DNA of 64,000 nt, taken from contig OZ005609.1 in NCBI GenBank assembly GCA_963930655.1, positions 22,021,001 to 22,085,000 of the forward strand, in the 5' to 3' direction. Under the pieces are notes generated by a model. The model saw nothing but the letters and a program-made list of their open reading frames with translations. It had not been told where the DNA came from and made no database searches. This document shows, one piece after another, positions 35,743 through 48,430 of the stretch; position 1 is the stretch's first letter; every line of letters starts with the position of its first letter. This DNA is from Myrica gale. Taxonomy: Eukaryota; Streptophyta; Magnoliopsida; Fagales; Myricaceae. The position numbers were made by a program, and so were the translations under genes.

Positions 35743-36189
35743 TAGGGCTGTCCAAAATACCGGTCGGACCGGTCATCCCGGACCGGATCGGACCGGTTTT
35801 TGACGAAATCGGTGGACTTTTTTGAAACCAGATTGACCGGACCGGTAAACCGGTGTATTCCGGTCTGGTTCCGGGTTACCCTCATGAAAACCCGGGACCA
35901 GACAGGAGTATACCGCTACAAACCGGCCAAAACCGGAAATTGGTCCAAAATAGCACGACCCAACCCCAAAACCGGCACAAAATGGCATGACCCAACCCAA
36001 AACAGACCAAAAATGACATGACCCAAACCGATCCAAATAGGCCCAGACTGGACCGGCGAAACCTGGGACCTAACCGGACCGAACCGGTCATATGTCTAGT
36101 CCTGTCCGGTCTATATATTTTATAAAATGGCTGGTTTGGTCGGCCATATCGGACCGAACCGGCCCGAACCAAAATTTTGGACAGCCCTA
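35743..36189. mobile_element. hAT-like TAGGGCTGT-ended MITE (447 bp)
   Basis: Ends are exact inverted repeats TAGGGCTGTCCAAAAT / ATTTTGGACAGCCCTA. Flanked by 8-mers CTCACGAT (35735-35742) and CACACGAT (36190-36197), 7 of 8 matching: the 8-bp duplication is the mark of hAT elements. The interior is dense with ACCGG and CCGGT words, often joined as GGACCGGT palindromes. No transposase. Confidence 0.85.
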
Positions 36190-36624
36190 CACACGATATT
36201 TGATGTAATAAGGGACTCGCTTAAAATAAGAGGACACATCTCTTCTTGATTGGTGCAGCTTAGCAGTAAAAAAGCCTACGAAGCACACAGGAAATGGGCT
36301 AGATCCTTCTCAGTTAAAGATTTTATTATCAAATAATGTCTTTTGTTATTGCTATGTTAGGCTGTTTAACACTTTTAGACTACAAGACAAAAGGCCATGT
36401 CCAGCCAAGCGTTGTTTATATAACATATTTATTGTAGATCGCCTTCTCCCTATTAGAATTTAGTTCGAAAACAGCACACAGCCCTGAAATACTTTAATAC
36501 AGGGCCAAAAAGATAAGTTCATTAATGCTCACCGATCGGCTTTGAGCTCTCTCCCTCTCTCGTCTACTCTCACTGCAGACCCATTTCTCCCTCTCTCTCC
36601 CTTTCTCTCTCTCTGACAGAAAGG
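36190..36624. promoter_or_regulatory. HIPP promoter and pyrimidine-rich leader
   Basis: TTTATATAAC at 36415-36424 is a possible TATA box, about 200 bases before the start codon. From 36545 to 36617 the sequence is mostly C and T (CTCTCTCCCTCTCTC), typical of plant 5' leaders. Inferred from position. Confidence 0.4.
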
Positions 36625-38575
36625 ATGAGTAAACAGGATGTCTTGAAGGTTCAGGTACAGCCTTTTAACTGTGTTTGCGTTTCATGTTCTGCAATGAAGC
36701 TATGAGGACCATTGATTTCTCCTTCATTTTATCTACTGATAAATACCTTTTTGCGCTTCTTTTCCTCTTTAAATTCCTAGTTTCGTAACTGTTTTTGAGC
36801 GGTTTGGGGTTGTTTTTCCTTGCAGACTTGTGTTCTTAGAGTGAACATACACTGTGATGGATGTAAGCAGAAAGTAAAGAAACTACTGCAGAAAACTGAT
36901 GGTATGTACTTCACTATCTCACCATTGTTCTTAGAAAATTTCATTTCTTTGAATTTCCATCTTGTTATGTTCATTTTGTTAGTGATTTTTGTTCGATGAG
37001 TTCATAATTTATATTTCATGCACTTCGTGATGTTTGGCTCATGGTTTCTCTTTCGTTCTTTCCTTTGGCCCAGGAGTTTATTCGGTTAACATAGATGCAG
37101 ATCAGGGGAAGGTGAGTGTGACAGGAGAGTTCGATCCAGCCAAACTCATAAAGAAGCTGGAGAAGTCGGGGAAACATGCAGAGTTCTGGGGACCTCAAAA
37201 GGGTTCAAACTACAACCAAAATCAGCTCAATAATCAGTTCAGAAACATGCAAATGGCAAATGGCAAAGGGCCCAAAGACAACAAATCTCAAAATGGTGGG
37301 AAGAACCACAAGGGTGGCCAACAAGCGCAACAACAGATGAAAGGGGCTAAAGATCTGAAGGTGCCCTTCAAAGACCAGAAATCTGTCAAGTTCAATCTGC
37401 CTGAGGACGACTTTGATGTAAGTGACGATGAGTTTGACGAGTTTGATGATTATGACGATGAGTTTGATGATGACTTCGATGAGGGTGATGATTATGAGTT
37501 TGGTCATGGGCCTCATGGCCATCAATTACCCAGCAAGATGGTGCCAATGATGGGTAAAGGCCAGGGACCGTTTGGGCCTAATGTTATGATGAATGGGCCT
37601 CCCATGAATGATAAAAGGGGTGGTGGGGGTGGGAATGCCAAAAAAGGCGGTGTGGTTGATATGCCTGTACTAATGAAGGGAGGTATGGATGGATATAATG
37701 ATGGAAAGAGTGGTAAAGGAGGAAAGAAAGGTGGTGGTGGTGATGGCAATGGAAATAAGAAGGGAGGAAAGCAAAACCAAGGCGGTGGTGGAGGGAAGAA
37801 TGGTGGCAAAACTGGTGGTGGATTGCTAAGTGGGTTGCTAGGGTTGGCTAGAAGTGGCAGCAAAAAAGAAGGTAGCACAAAGAAAGGCACCAATAATAGT
37901 TCTAGTAAGGGTGGTGGTGGAAACAATAATGGCAGTGGGGGTAAGAAAGGTGGAGCCAAGAATGATGGGTTCCATGAAATTAACAAGAAAAAGAATAGCT
38001 TCCATGAAATTGATGTGAGTACCACTAATCATGGCAAGGGAAGCAAAGGTGGTGGGGGTGGCGGTGGCGCCGGCGGTGGGGGTAGGGGTGTTGGTCAGAT
38101 CAACCAGAGGGGACAAATGGTCCAAATGGGTCCTAATGGTAACTATCCTCCTTTCGGTCAAATGGGTCAAGGAGGACAAATAGGCCAGATAGGTAACTAT
38201 CCAATGGGCCCAATGAGAAATATTCCGGCTGTACAAGGTCTACCAGCACCGGCACCGGCAGCTGTGCACGGTGGATATTATCAAGGGATTGGGCCAGGTA
38301 ATCCTTACAACCAGCAAGGACTTAGTCCAGGGCCTCCAGGCAATCCTTACAACCAGCAAGGACTTGGACCAGGCAATCCGTACAACCAACAATACATGGC
38401 GATGATGATGAATCAACAAAGGGCACATGGCAACGATATGTTTCAACCGATGATGTATGCGCGGCCACATCAGCCCGTTAATTACATGCCGCCGCAGCCG
38501 ATGCCATATATGGTGTCTGACCCTTACACCCACATGTTCAGCGATGAGAACTCCCAGAGTTGTAGTATTATGTAA
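36625..38575 (+). CDS. Heavy-metal-associated isoprenylated plant protein (HIPP)
   Basis: Likely metal-binding, membrane-anchored adaptor; the HIPP family is plant specific and tied to metal homeostasis and stress. Exons 36625-36654, 36826-36901, 37074-38575 give 535 residues. Residues 9-75 form the HMA fold with metal-binding Cys20-x-x-Cys23 ([15 protein letters not shown]). An Asp/Glu-rich stretch follows (about 146-178; [20 protein letters not shown]), then long Gly/Lys/Asn low-complexity repeats, then a Pro/Gln/Met/Gly region with NPYNQQGL repeats. The protein ends CSIM, a CaaX box for farnesylation. The start [20 protein letters not shown] and the long Gly-rich tail put it with the At5g19090/At3g06130 group. 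Introns of 171 and 172 bp interrupt the HMA part as in that group. Family certain; exact number not assigned. Confidence 0.93.
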
Positions 38576-40357
38576 ATTGGTAGAGATCAACCAAGTTCTG
38601 TTTTGGTTTGTGTTCTTGGGTTTGTGCATGTTGTGGCTGGTGGTGGTGCTACAAAAGTGCAAGTACCATTGCTTATGTTACCCGGAAATGGTTAAATTTT
38701 GTTCCATCACTTTTTGATTCTTCCAATATCCATGCATATGTTGATCCTTCCCACCAACCGGAAGGGACGAAATTACGTGTGCTTTGTCCATTCGAAGACT
38801 CTTTAGCAAGAGAGAGATGCGACTGAAGGTGAAATTCGAATCTTACCTTCTCAAGACAAACCCTTCTGTTCGGTTTTTTTGTAAGCCACAAGACAAACCC
38901 TTTTTCTTTTGGTCTTGCTTTTAAACTCTACGGGAGCTGTTATGTAGTAGCAGCTTTCTTAAAAGATGTGTTCAAATCATTTTACGTGTCGGGTTAAAAT
39001 AAGAAAAAGCATTGGGCATCAATCCCCATGTGGGTTTCGTGGACTTTCACTTTTTTTTTTACCAACTTTTTTTTTGTTATTTATTTATTAATATCTAAGA
39101 GGAAAAAGTAACCTCTACCTCTTTAATTATAAATAAAAATTTTAATATGAATTTAAATGATCAATTTTGATAGGTTGAGTTTTTTTAATTTTTACAATTA
39201 ATTAAATTATGTCTAGAAGTTAAAGTCATGTCACGTCGTTGATTTACAACACATGACACAAATTTGATTGTTAAATTTTTTTTAAAGACAAATTGATAAA
39301 ATTTGATAGTTTTGTAGACTTAAGCTACGCTTGCGTAACAAAATTTTAGCCACTTAAAATTTTATCATAATTACAAAACACTCTCTTTCTTCACTTTTTC
39401 ATCAATTTTTATACACTTTTTTCACTTTTTGCATCAACTGTTTCACTCTCTGCTCACTTTTTTATCAACTCGAGTATCTAAAATTTTAATCACCCTAAAA
39501 TTATAATTCTCAAATACAACCTTAATATGTCAAAGATAATAATTTATCCCTATTTACATGCTAAAAACTCAAAGATATTTCTCCTAATATCTAAGTGTCC
39601 CGAAGACAAAAGGATCAACAGAAAGCTTCTTTTATTTATTTATTAATATCTAAAGTTTACCCCCAAGGCAAAAACATCAGTAGACCCCGGGCCAGTGGCT
39701 AGCTAGGATGCCGCAGTTTCTCTTTGTTTGTGCACGTTCTCTTCTATTGCAACGAAGGTTACCTAGAAATGTTCAAGGGGGGCTCGGACTAGGCCATGCA
39801 CCAATTTCTGTTACCGCATCAATTTGCTTCACACTTTGGATTTCGGCCAAAGTTTGCTCTGTGCCTTACTTCACACAATAAGGGAGTTATAAAAGTTAAT
39901 CACAAGCTCGTTCCACTGAATACATATCTTTCATCAATAAAAAGACGTGGTGTAGGTGGAACGATGATCAGTACCACAAGCCCTTGTCCAGTTTCTTGTG
40001 CACTCCGTTTTCAAAACCATCACTCATTTTTTTTTGCAAAAGAGCTCTCTGGGATACCCCAAGTAATGCCCGTGGCACCATTTGGGTGGTGGTGTGATTC
40101 GAACAAGATTGCAAGCTCAATACTTGGACCTGCAGTTCCTAACATTGACCTTATTTTGCATAGAAAAAAGATTTTTTTTAGGTAACCAGAGAATTTCGGA
40201 CACCTATTTACTGTTTAGACAAACTTAGTTCATTATCTTTACTAATTAAGTTTAATGCTATGACAAATTTCGAAAAGACTGACTAAATTCCTGACTAACC
40301 TCTCATTCAAGTCGCTAATTTTTTGCGTAACTAATGGTTTGAACCCCGAATGTGAGC
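38576..40357. other. Intergenic DNA downstream of HIPP
   Basis: The first few hundred bases should be the HIPP 3' untranslated region. About 39330-39520 is an inverted-orientation copy of the AT-rich MITE family (CAAAATTTTAGCCACTTAAAA, TCTCAAATACAACCTT). A 129-codon frame at 39796-40185 is not recognisable and I give it no function. Confidence 0.45.
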
Positions 40358-40661
40358 TAGGGCTGCACAACAGGAAATGCGGTAAATCCGGTCCGACCGG
40401 ATTTAGGTTGTGCTTATATGGAGGACTGGACCGGTCGACATGTTTCACTTTTTAAAATTTTTTTAGGTTAATTTCGAAGCGAGAAGAACATGACAAAACA
40501 CATAGTTTTATTAGTTTATGTTAAAATTAAATTTTTTAAGTTTATAATTTGCACTAAAAAATATATTTTATTTATTTATATTAATAAATCCGGTCTAGAC
40601 CGATTTTGCACAATCAAAACCGGACATAACTATAAATCCGATTCGATTTTGTTCAGCCCTA
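40358..40661. mobile_element. hAT-like TAGGGCTG-ended MITE (304 bp)
   Basis: Starts TAGGGCTGCACAACAGG, ends TTTTGTTCAGCCCTA. Flanking 8-mers ATGTGAGC and ACGTGCGG agree at five of eight. Interior shows CCGGTCCGACCGG and GGACCGGTC words like its relatives. Confidence 0.65.
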
Positions 40662-41562
40662 ACGTGCGGCTCATCCATACTGAGGGAACTCCCACTGCCA
40701 CTGGAACTACCGAGATGGGCTCATATAAAAAATGTTGTGGGGGAAGATATTTGGTGCAAACGTAAGCGTACTGTGACATGCTTAGGCTTTTGTGGATGTA
40801 GGGTTGCTCCCTAGAGCTTCAAATGTCATAGAGACCAACTAATTGGCGGATAATCTCCTGCAGTTCGATCTGCTAGGTCAAGGCTGGATTTTAGCTCTTC
40901 GCTGCTATTTCGCGTGCCAACTTCAACTTTTACCGGCGGTCCTTAGAATGAGTTTGACCATAGTATGAACTTCTTATTGTGCTAATTAAATAAAAAAGGG
41001 TTAAAAAACATAATCATTTCTCGTTTCTGTCTTTGACAGAAATATTTATGAGGTCAATTTATATATGCTTTTTATACCAGGTCCTCTTGTTTTTTCGACG
41101 AAATGGACCATTTGTTAGTATAATTTTAGAGAGATATATTTTTTAGGTTCTTGAAATTTTGAGCCACAACGGATTATATTATATTGTACCCACAAATCAG
41201 TGATTTTAAACATTTTACACGCACCATTCATATATTTTGTCAATCTAAACTAAAAGTAATTTTTTAGCTCATGAAATGACAATTTATCCTCATAATTTTT
41301 TGCAAGACATTTTTTTGAGTTTAAAGTCATCCTTTCAAAGGCTATTTTTTTTTAAAAAAAAATTGACGAAAAATTATAACAAAAGTTCAACAAAATGTGA
41401 TTTTTTTTTTAAAAAAAGGTACAAAATTTTTTTATTCCTTAACTTTAAAATGGTATATTGATACCGCTTCAAAAAAAAAAAATCCACTTTTTCACCTCAA
41501 GACTATGACGTCGACCTTGGGGGTGGGCTCACGAGTCTAAAGCGTATTCTATATCAGTTGAT
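40662..41562. other. Intergenic DNA with foldback remnants
   Basis: No gene seen. The stretch 41150-41470 carries ATTTTAAACATTTTACACGC and A-rich inverted parts akin to the foldback MITE at 34455. Confidence 0.4.
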
Positions 41563-41837
41563 TAGGGCTGTCCACCAAACCGGCCGAACCGAAACCGGAC
41601 CGGTATAATCCAGTTCGGTTCCGGGTTACCCATATAAAAAACTGGAACCGGACCGGAGTATACCTCTCTAAACCTGCCCAAAATGGCATGACCTAACCAC
41701 AAAACCAGCCCAAAATGAAATGACCCAACCCAAAACCGGCTCAAAATGGAATGACCGGTCCGGTATACATACTCCACAAAATATCCGATTTGGCCGGTCG
41801 GACCAGACCGAACCGGCCCGGCCAATGGAGAGCCCTA
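41563..41837. mobile_element. hAT-like TAGGGCTGT-ended MITE (275 bp)
   Basis: Begins TAGGGCTGTCCACCAAACC and ends GGAGAGCCCTA. Flanks CAGTTGAT (41555-41562) and CAGATGAT (41838-41845) match at seven of eight, the hAT-type duplication. Interior contains AACCGGACCGGT and ACCGGTCCGGT. Same family as 35743-36189. Confidence 0.8.
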
Positions 41838-42150
41838 CAGATGATCTATCAAAGGGGTGAAACGTCAGACAATGGTCTGCAACTAGTCCTCTAGTAAAGA
41901 AGTTTCCTGATACAGCATGCACACATCACATTCTCCGAGTTCCAGAAATGCTTTACAGATTTTGCTTGTTAGCTAGTTCTCTTCAATGACAGAGGTTGTA
42001 CGTATGGCTTTCAGTGAATGGGAAAAGGTCCTCCCAAGTAAAAGCAAGAAATTGATGACTGGCAACAATATTTTGTGGGTCTAAAATTCCAAGCAATATT
42101 CATTTTCTCAATTTCTAAGGCATGTACCTTGGCCTGATTCTGCCTAATAA

Positions 42151-42239
42151 TTTTGAAGTGTATATGTAAAAGTTGGAAATTTTACACATACACTTCAAAC
42201 ACACTTCAAAATTTCCAACTTTTACACATACATTTCAAA
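42151..42239. repeat. Short hairpin near the SPCS3 3' end
   Basis: Left arm 42151-42183 and right arm 42208-42239 are inverted copies (AAGTTGGAAATTTT / AAAATTTCCAACTT plus TTTTGAAGTGTATATG / CACATACATTTCAAA) around a 24-base loop. It lies 120-210 bases past the SPCS3 stop on the minus strand, so it may fall in its 3' untranslated region. Otherwise it is a small foldback repeat. Confidence 0.75.
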
Positions 42240-42359
42240 CTTTTCACAAACCCCAATAAACTTCAGCATTCAAAAGATTCACAAAATTTCGGTAAACAAA
42301 CATCCGCTAGGTCTATATCGAAAGGCTGAAGCCACATCAACAACATATGCAAGATACTA

Positions 42360-45300
42360 TCATCTATATTCCCCTGTCAAGCGATACCCGGGCATGACTT
42401 TTTTGTCAACAAACATCTTGCCAGTCTTGGGCATCACATGCCAATGCAATGTCAGATTGAATTCTTTACCACGGAGATTGCTTCCCTGCTCCAAGGGGGA
42501 AAAATAATATTTTAATTCTTTTAAACGAAAAAATGGCTGAAGTATTGTAGACTACAAAATGAAGGTTGCCCACCTGATCGATGAACCGGTACTTGTTTGA
42601 GGTATGGATCCAAAATTTTGCATGCTCTTTAGAGGGAATAATGCCATCCCAAAGGGAGATCTGCAAAACAAAAGTTCAGAAGCAATTTGATCAATGGGCA
42701 AAATTCTACAGCAAAAACCAGGAATATGGAACGTTAGGACGGGTTACATGCCATAGAACCATAATAGAACACATATATGCGGGGAAAAGGTAACAGATTA
42801 ACAATTTTTTACATGAAAATTATTATGTACATTTTCAGCAGTAACACAAATAAAGATACCAAAACGTCAAATGCAGCCAGATGCTTAAGCTTACCTGATT
42901 TAAAGAATTCTTTGGGGTTTCGTACTCAGCAGCTAAAAACACAAAAACCTGAAGAGAGGTACTAAATTAAAAATCTACATCAACTTTAAACTCATTACAT
43001 TAATATAAAAGAACAACTGGCTTGACAGTTTAGTAAGGGTGTATGATGAGTTAGCAGCCCAATAATATGAATAAGTTTGTAGTGTTTTACTGAGTCCACA
43101 GAAACTCATTGGATACCAACATCTCAGAGAAACACCAGTAGAGATATAAATATGAAAGAACCTATGTACGATGAAACCAATCTCGAAAATATACTCGGGG
43201 AGAGACCTAGAATGCTGTATCCCAATTTCCCCAGTCAGATTTATTGTTTAATATGCCTTCTAAGGTAGGCTAGGATTGTGCTCAATGGCATCCACTCTCT
43301 TCTTCTTCATTTATGTAGCCAGGAGAAAAAATTAAAAAAGAATGAGCATCCATAGCAATTCTAGAAATAAGGAAAAAAAAATTCCATTCTACCACCAATC
43401 TATCTTTAAAGAATACTGAATAGGCCAACAAGAATAGTGGACAGCACTCTTGTTAGTCAGGGCTGCAGGTTCATGCTTCAAATAGTAGCATCATTAGCCC
43501 ATAGCATTTTCCAGAAGCAGTGGCGGAACCAGGAATGCAATCCAAGGGGGGCAAACTCTTAAGGAAAAATAACCGAACAAATTTTTTACTACGTAATGCA
43601 AAAAAATATCTTGAAAGTTTTTAAAAAATGAATATTGGAAAGAACAACACGAGGACTGAAATATTTACCATTTTGTGAATAAAAACGACATGATCTTGCA
43701 ACAGATTTATTTTTCAAACAAGAAGAAACTAAAATTAAAATTAACAAAATTTTCATAAACTTCATACTGCACTACATAGTAGAATAATGAATAAAAGCTA
43801 AGGAAAAATTACCAATTGAAATGAACTAAACACCAAACATTTTTGAATTTAAGGCCTACATGACAATTCAAAGATACTAAGACCTAATAGCAAATTAAAA
43901 GGAACTAAGTATATTATAAGCTTATTAAGACAGTTCTACTAGGAAAATGAAACATAGCTTAAATATTCAAAAACGCGCATCAAATTCTTATAGGAAACAA
44001 GAAGAGCAAAAACGATGCCCTCCTTCTAATCTTGATGAGTAAGATAGACCAATTCTTCTCTTGCCTTCTATAAGCCCCAAAAGATCAAATCTAGTTCCCC
44101 TTTTTGCTTACACGAATCAGAATTTAGAAATTTGATTCGAGCTTGTGTATGTGAGTGATTGTATCTAGGTTTTTACAACAAATATCTTCTGCTTAGAAAG
44201 AATGCAAATTCATGAATTTTCTATCAGTACTTAATTCATCAAAATTTCATCACATTAATTCAATCACATGAATTCAATCAAAATTTCATCACAAATTCAT
44301 GAATTCTCTATCCGGTTCACAATAAATTCAATAACCCTAATCAAATTTCATCACATGATGACAGGGACTGATTTGGACTTTTTAACGGTGGAATGTCTGA
44401 AAAATACCAATTTGTTTAATTAGCCCTACCAACCGACCCAAGTCAATGGAACATTATGGTCCCGCATTTGTTTCAAAACTTCGAGACCACATAGATACTT
44501 GGAGACAGAAAACATGGTGTCAATAAGCATATAGTTTCCATGAAAGAATTGACGGCCACCAAACCTGATTTGAAATTATGAATAGAGATGTGAACTTGTG
44601 ATGGCCAAGCTGATGAAGAACAAGAAGAAATTAAGGGAAAACCAATAAATATGGAATTGAGTTCTTTATGATTGACGTGGCAAAATCTGAGAGGTCATAT
44701 ATTTGTTTCTAGAGCAGAAGGGATCCAAGTGCATCTCATTGGCTTAGGTTATATAACTCAGAACTTTATCCTTTTGCCTTTAAAGTCGGCCCCTCAATTT
44801 AGAAAGAGAAGTGTTTGATAAAATTCTTCATAGGGCAAAGGAGATTTGTATACGTGGAGCTTTGGTATTGGGACTCTGCAGCTTTCTTTATCCCAATTTG
44901 TTTTGTTGCATGACACCAATTCCTAGATTCTGCGTCACAGCCAACAAGAACATCAAAGATGGTGGGACTCCAGTCTCCACCAGAAACGAATGGGCGCCTA
45001 GATCTAAAGGGGGGCGGCTCCATACCAAAAAAAAAATCGCCCCCCATCGCCCCTCGCTAGATCCGCCTCTGCCCAGAAGTTTATTTCAAAGAACCCACTT
45101 TTATATGGTACGATAAGCTAAAGTAACCTGCACACAATCAGTGAGAATGAGCACCGAAGTTAAACACAAGAATTTGCAAAGTGGTTAACCTGCTTTGTAT
45201 TCCATGTAAACAACGACTGCAAGTCTGCTGATATATTCAATTGCATGCTGACCTACACAAAATAGAAAGCTCATTACTTCAAATGGAACCAATACCAACC

Positions 45301-47556
45301 ATATGAAGTAACAAGTCAGAAGAAACATTATTCGAGCTAGTTGGGGACTAAATCATTATATAAACATATTATAGAAAAGAAAGAATTAATTAAAAGGAGC
45401 ATGAGAATCGCACAAACACAAGGGCATCTTTGTCTAACGCTGTTAATTTTTTTTTTTAGAATACTCCACACAAAGTCTTGATTTTATCAACGCAAATTTC
45501 ATCTGCTTTAGAAGAAATATGATTATAGAGGATTTAGAGATCCTCACCTCCTCCCCCGACAATCCAAAATACATCAAAAGCATTTGCTCAATAAATCATT
45601 TGACCTTAATTTGTCAAGCTAATAATCCTGATCAATACTAATGGTAACTGTCAGTATGTGAGCACCTAACATACTGACAAGAAATAAGTATTGACAAGAA
45701 CTTCAGACAAGTTTTTCTAAAGAACACTTTCCTTAAATTACCCGAAGTAGTTCCCATATTCAACAAAACTTGACCTTAACATATACATCAAAGGTTTTGA
45801 GCAGTAAATATGTTCGTTGATATTCAAGACGGATAGGTGTATATCATCTCCTCCCCTTAAAGCTTACAATAATTACTTTGGACTGACTAAGACATCGTAA
45901 GCCAAGTAACCAACAAAATAATCTCATGTCTATTCCATCAAGAAGCTTACTAACCTTCTTCCTTCCTCAAGATCAGACTTCTCTCTCTACATTTAATGGT
46001 TCTTTTCTTCAAATTTCATCAGAAAATATCTGTTTCAGCACTCTACAATAAATATGTCGAAAAAGTATGGCTGTTGAAGAATAGCCAAGGTGAAATCCTT
46101 GGGCCAACAAAGTTGGTAACTACTAATTCTACTGTCATAGAATCTTACATTTGCTTCTCTACATTATCATAGGAGAAATAGTAAATCACAGCACCCAGCA
46201 TAAAAAGGTGGTTTATACTATGTGATCTATGTGGTTTGTTGCAGTAAATGACACCGCAAGCAGATATGTTCCTACCCCAATGCCATCCTCCTTTGAAGGT
46301 TGACAAGAGCCCAGGATGGCTTATTCTAAAAATTGCTCAATACTTAATTTGGGGAAAATTATATGTGGGACGAATTAGATTGAAACTTCACAGGCCAGGG
46401 AAAAAGAGAGGACCTGAAAGCCAATATAGTAAATGATATATAGTCTCTTACCTCTAATTTTATGGATGCCCTACCTTAGTTCAAGCACCTTCAGAAAAGG
46501 AGAAACCGACCAGTTTAGAGGTTACTCCTTTTACATTCACAATGCATTTTTATTACCAGTGAAGCTAATAGACCACAAATCGACACCCTGCAGTGACAGA
46601 AATGAGAACACAACAACACCACGGAAACACATGATTACCACGTAGTCTCCTTACTTGTCAGATATGAAATCGGCCTATGGAATTACTCCAACATGTTAAG
46701 TAAGTACAATCTGATCCACACATACTAAAGAGGCATATCAATCAATATGATGACTAACCTCAGACCTCTCATAGCCTTTGTGCATATGCAAGTAAATACA
46801 GTTAGAGACATAAATATTCACTCCACAAAGCAAGAGAATAAACAAATAAAGAGACTATCTCTTGAACAATTTGGTAAAACACAATACATGATAACACTCA
46901 AAAGGAATTTGAGTAAACATTTATCTAACGTTCACGTACATATAACTAGAATCTAATAGAACGCATTAACGTCACGTCCAGCATATCAAAACCAATCTCA
47001 CCTGAAGGATTAAGTAATGAAACAAAATAACATAAGTAACAATTAGAGCAAAACCTCAAATTCACAGCCTATATCAACATTGAAACAAATTTTAAAGCTT
47101 TACTCATAAATTAAGCAGAAATTGCAAAAACATATTAAATCCCGCAAAAACCTTTAACATCTGCCAGCATCTTTCACACAGATTTAAGCCTGATCATAGC
47201 GAACTCGCACACAGACGTATATCTACATACCGCACTTACACAAAAACCCACAAAGCAAAACCAAGTCTTTTTACCTCGTCGTTCCCATTGGGTTGCTTCT
47301 GGAACCAATTAATGTTTAAAACCTACAAACCAAAAGAACTAAATCAAGCAAGGAGTCATAGATCTATGAAGAATAATAATTAAGTAAAACACTAAGATCA
47401 AGTAGAAGTGAGTCAGAGAGAGAGAGGGACCTGGACATTGGCAGAGGGAGAGGGGTGGTTAAAGTTATCCGAGAGGGAGGCCATTGCACAGATGAGGGCG
47501 AGAATGGTCACCGCGAAGGTCAGTAAAGCGTTTGCTCTGTACCCAAATGAATGCAT
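42360..47556 (-). CDS. SPCS3: Signal peptidase complex subunit 3
   Basis: Conserved non-catalytic subunit (yeast Spc3p, animal SPC22/23) of the endoplasmic reticulum complex that removes signal peptides from secreted and membrane proteins. Six exons: 47431-47556, 47275-47322, 45190-45252, 42895-42948, 42574-42660, 42360-42485, all GT-AG and phase 0; 167 residues, the same length as the Arabidopsis proteins At3g05230 and At5g27430. Residues 1-42 include the single membrane anchor ([20 protein letters not shown]); the rest is lumenal: [81 protein letters not shown]. Complete, no odd residues. Intron 3 (2.2 kb) is swollen by a hAT-like element at 43518-45071. Confidence 0.96.
43518..45071. mobile_element. 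Non-autonomous hAT element in SPCS3 intron 3 (1554 bp)
   Basis: Left end CAGTGGCGGAACCAGG; right end read inward CAGAGGCGGATCTAGCG, so the inverted ends share CAG(T/A)GGCGGA(A/T)C(C/T)AG. Flanked by TCCAGAAG (43510-43517) and CCCAGAAG (45072-45079), seven of eight matching: an 8-bp hAT-type duplication. The interior is AT-rich with no transposase frame. The right end lies only about 120 bases from exon 3. Confidence 0.86.
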
Positions 47557-47730
47557 TTTTTCTTCCTTCTGCCTCGCTTTTTCGGATTTTCTTCTTTTTG
47601 CTACTTTGGCTATCTCTCTTTTGCTCTTGTTTCGCTTCTTCTGCTTCAGCTGGTTCTGGGTTCGGTCTGAGAGAAAAAGGAGCCGGACGTGTCGACGGGA
47701 ACAGTCTCTTATATACAGGGGTTCGGTTTG
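47557..47730 (-). promoter_or_regulatory. SPCS3 core promoter with TATA box
   Basis: On the minus strand TATATAAG (47708-47715) lies about 150 bases upstream of the SPCS3 ATG, in a run that reads TGTATATAAGAGAC. Position fits a TATA box with a leader of about 120 bases. Confidence 0.5.
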
Positions 47731-47744
47731 ATTAAAAATGGCAG

Positions 47745-48430
47745 GATTTTAAAGAAGTTGTTAATATTTAAGTTGAATATTGTTTTATTAGTGTTTGAGT
47801 AAAGTGAATATAGAAATAATTTGATGTAATTATTTAATAAAAAATATTGGAGTTATGTGAAAAAGTATAGAAAAAGAAAATTTATGTTAAATAAAAAAAT
47901 AAAAAATTATTGAAAATTGTGTAAAATGTATTAATGTTTTTGTTTGAATTTCTGAATATCGTAGTTTTTATGAATGCATTTGAATTTTGAAAAAAATGGT
48001 AAAGTGGGATCGTGTCTGACCCGTCAAAAGGAACAATTGTTTTTCGATTTTTTATTTCTAGGCAACTAACTACCTTACTTCCGAAATTTTTTATTAGAAT
48101 AGTAAATATTTATATATATATATATATTAGAATTTTATATAATTTTTTTAAAGATATTTAATTTTATTAAAATTTATAAAAATATGTAAAAATAGATGAT
48201 TTGATGTAATTATTTAATAAAAATATTAAAGTTAGGTAAAAAATATATAGAGAGAACATTTGTTATATTTTTTTGAAAATGTATTGGAGTTTATATAAAA
48301 AGTTTGTAGAAATTGTATAAAAAATATTGGTGTTTGTGTATGAATTTTTAAAATTTAAAATATTAATTTTTAAAATTTTATTGAATATATTTATATTTTA
48401 AAATACTTTTCTAAACGAATATATCTAGTA
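47745..48430. mobile_element. Two adjacent AT-rich MITE copies
   Basis: 47745-47990 and about 48110-48420 share GATGTAATTATTTAATAAAAA and a following TATAGA(A/G)A-rich stretch. Interior is nearly pure A/T; a (TA)n run occurs at 48111-48128. These lie just upstream of SPCS3. Confidence 0.55.

Noticed and set aside
37205-38236. Minus-strand frames over HIPP, up to 167 codons
   Set aside because: Shadows of the Gly/Lys-rich repeats of HIPP.
39796-40185. 129-codon plus-strand frame
   Set aside because: No recognisable domain and sits in transposon-rich DNA; not enough to call a gene.
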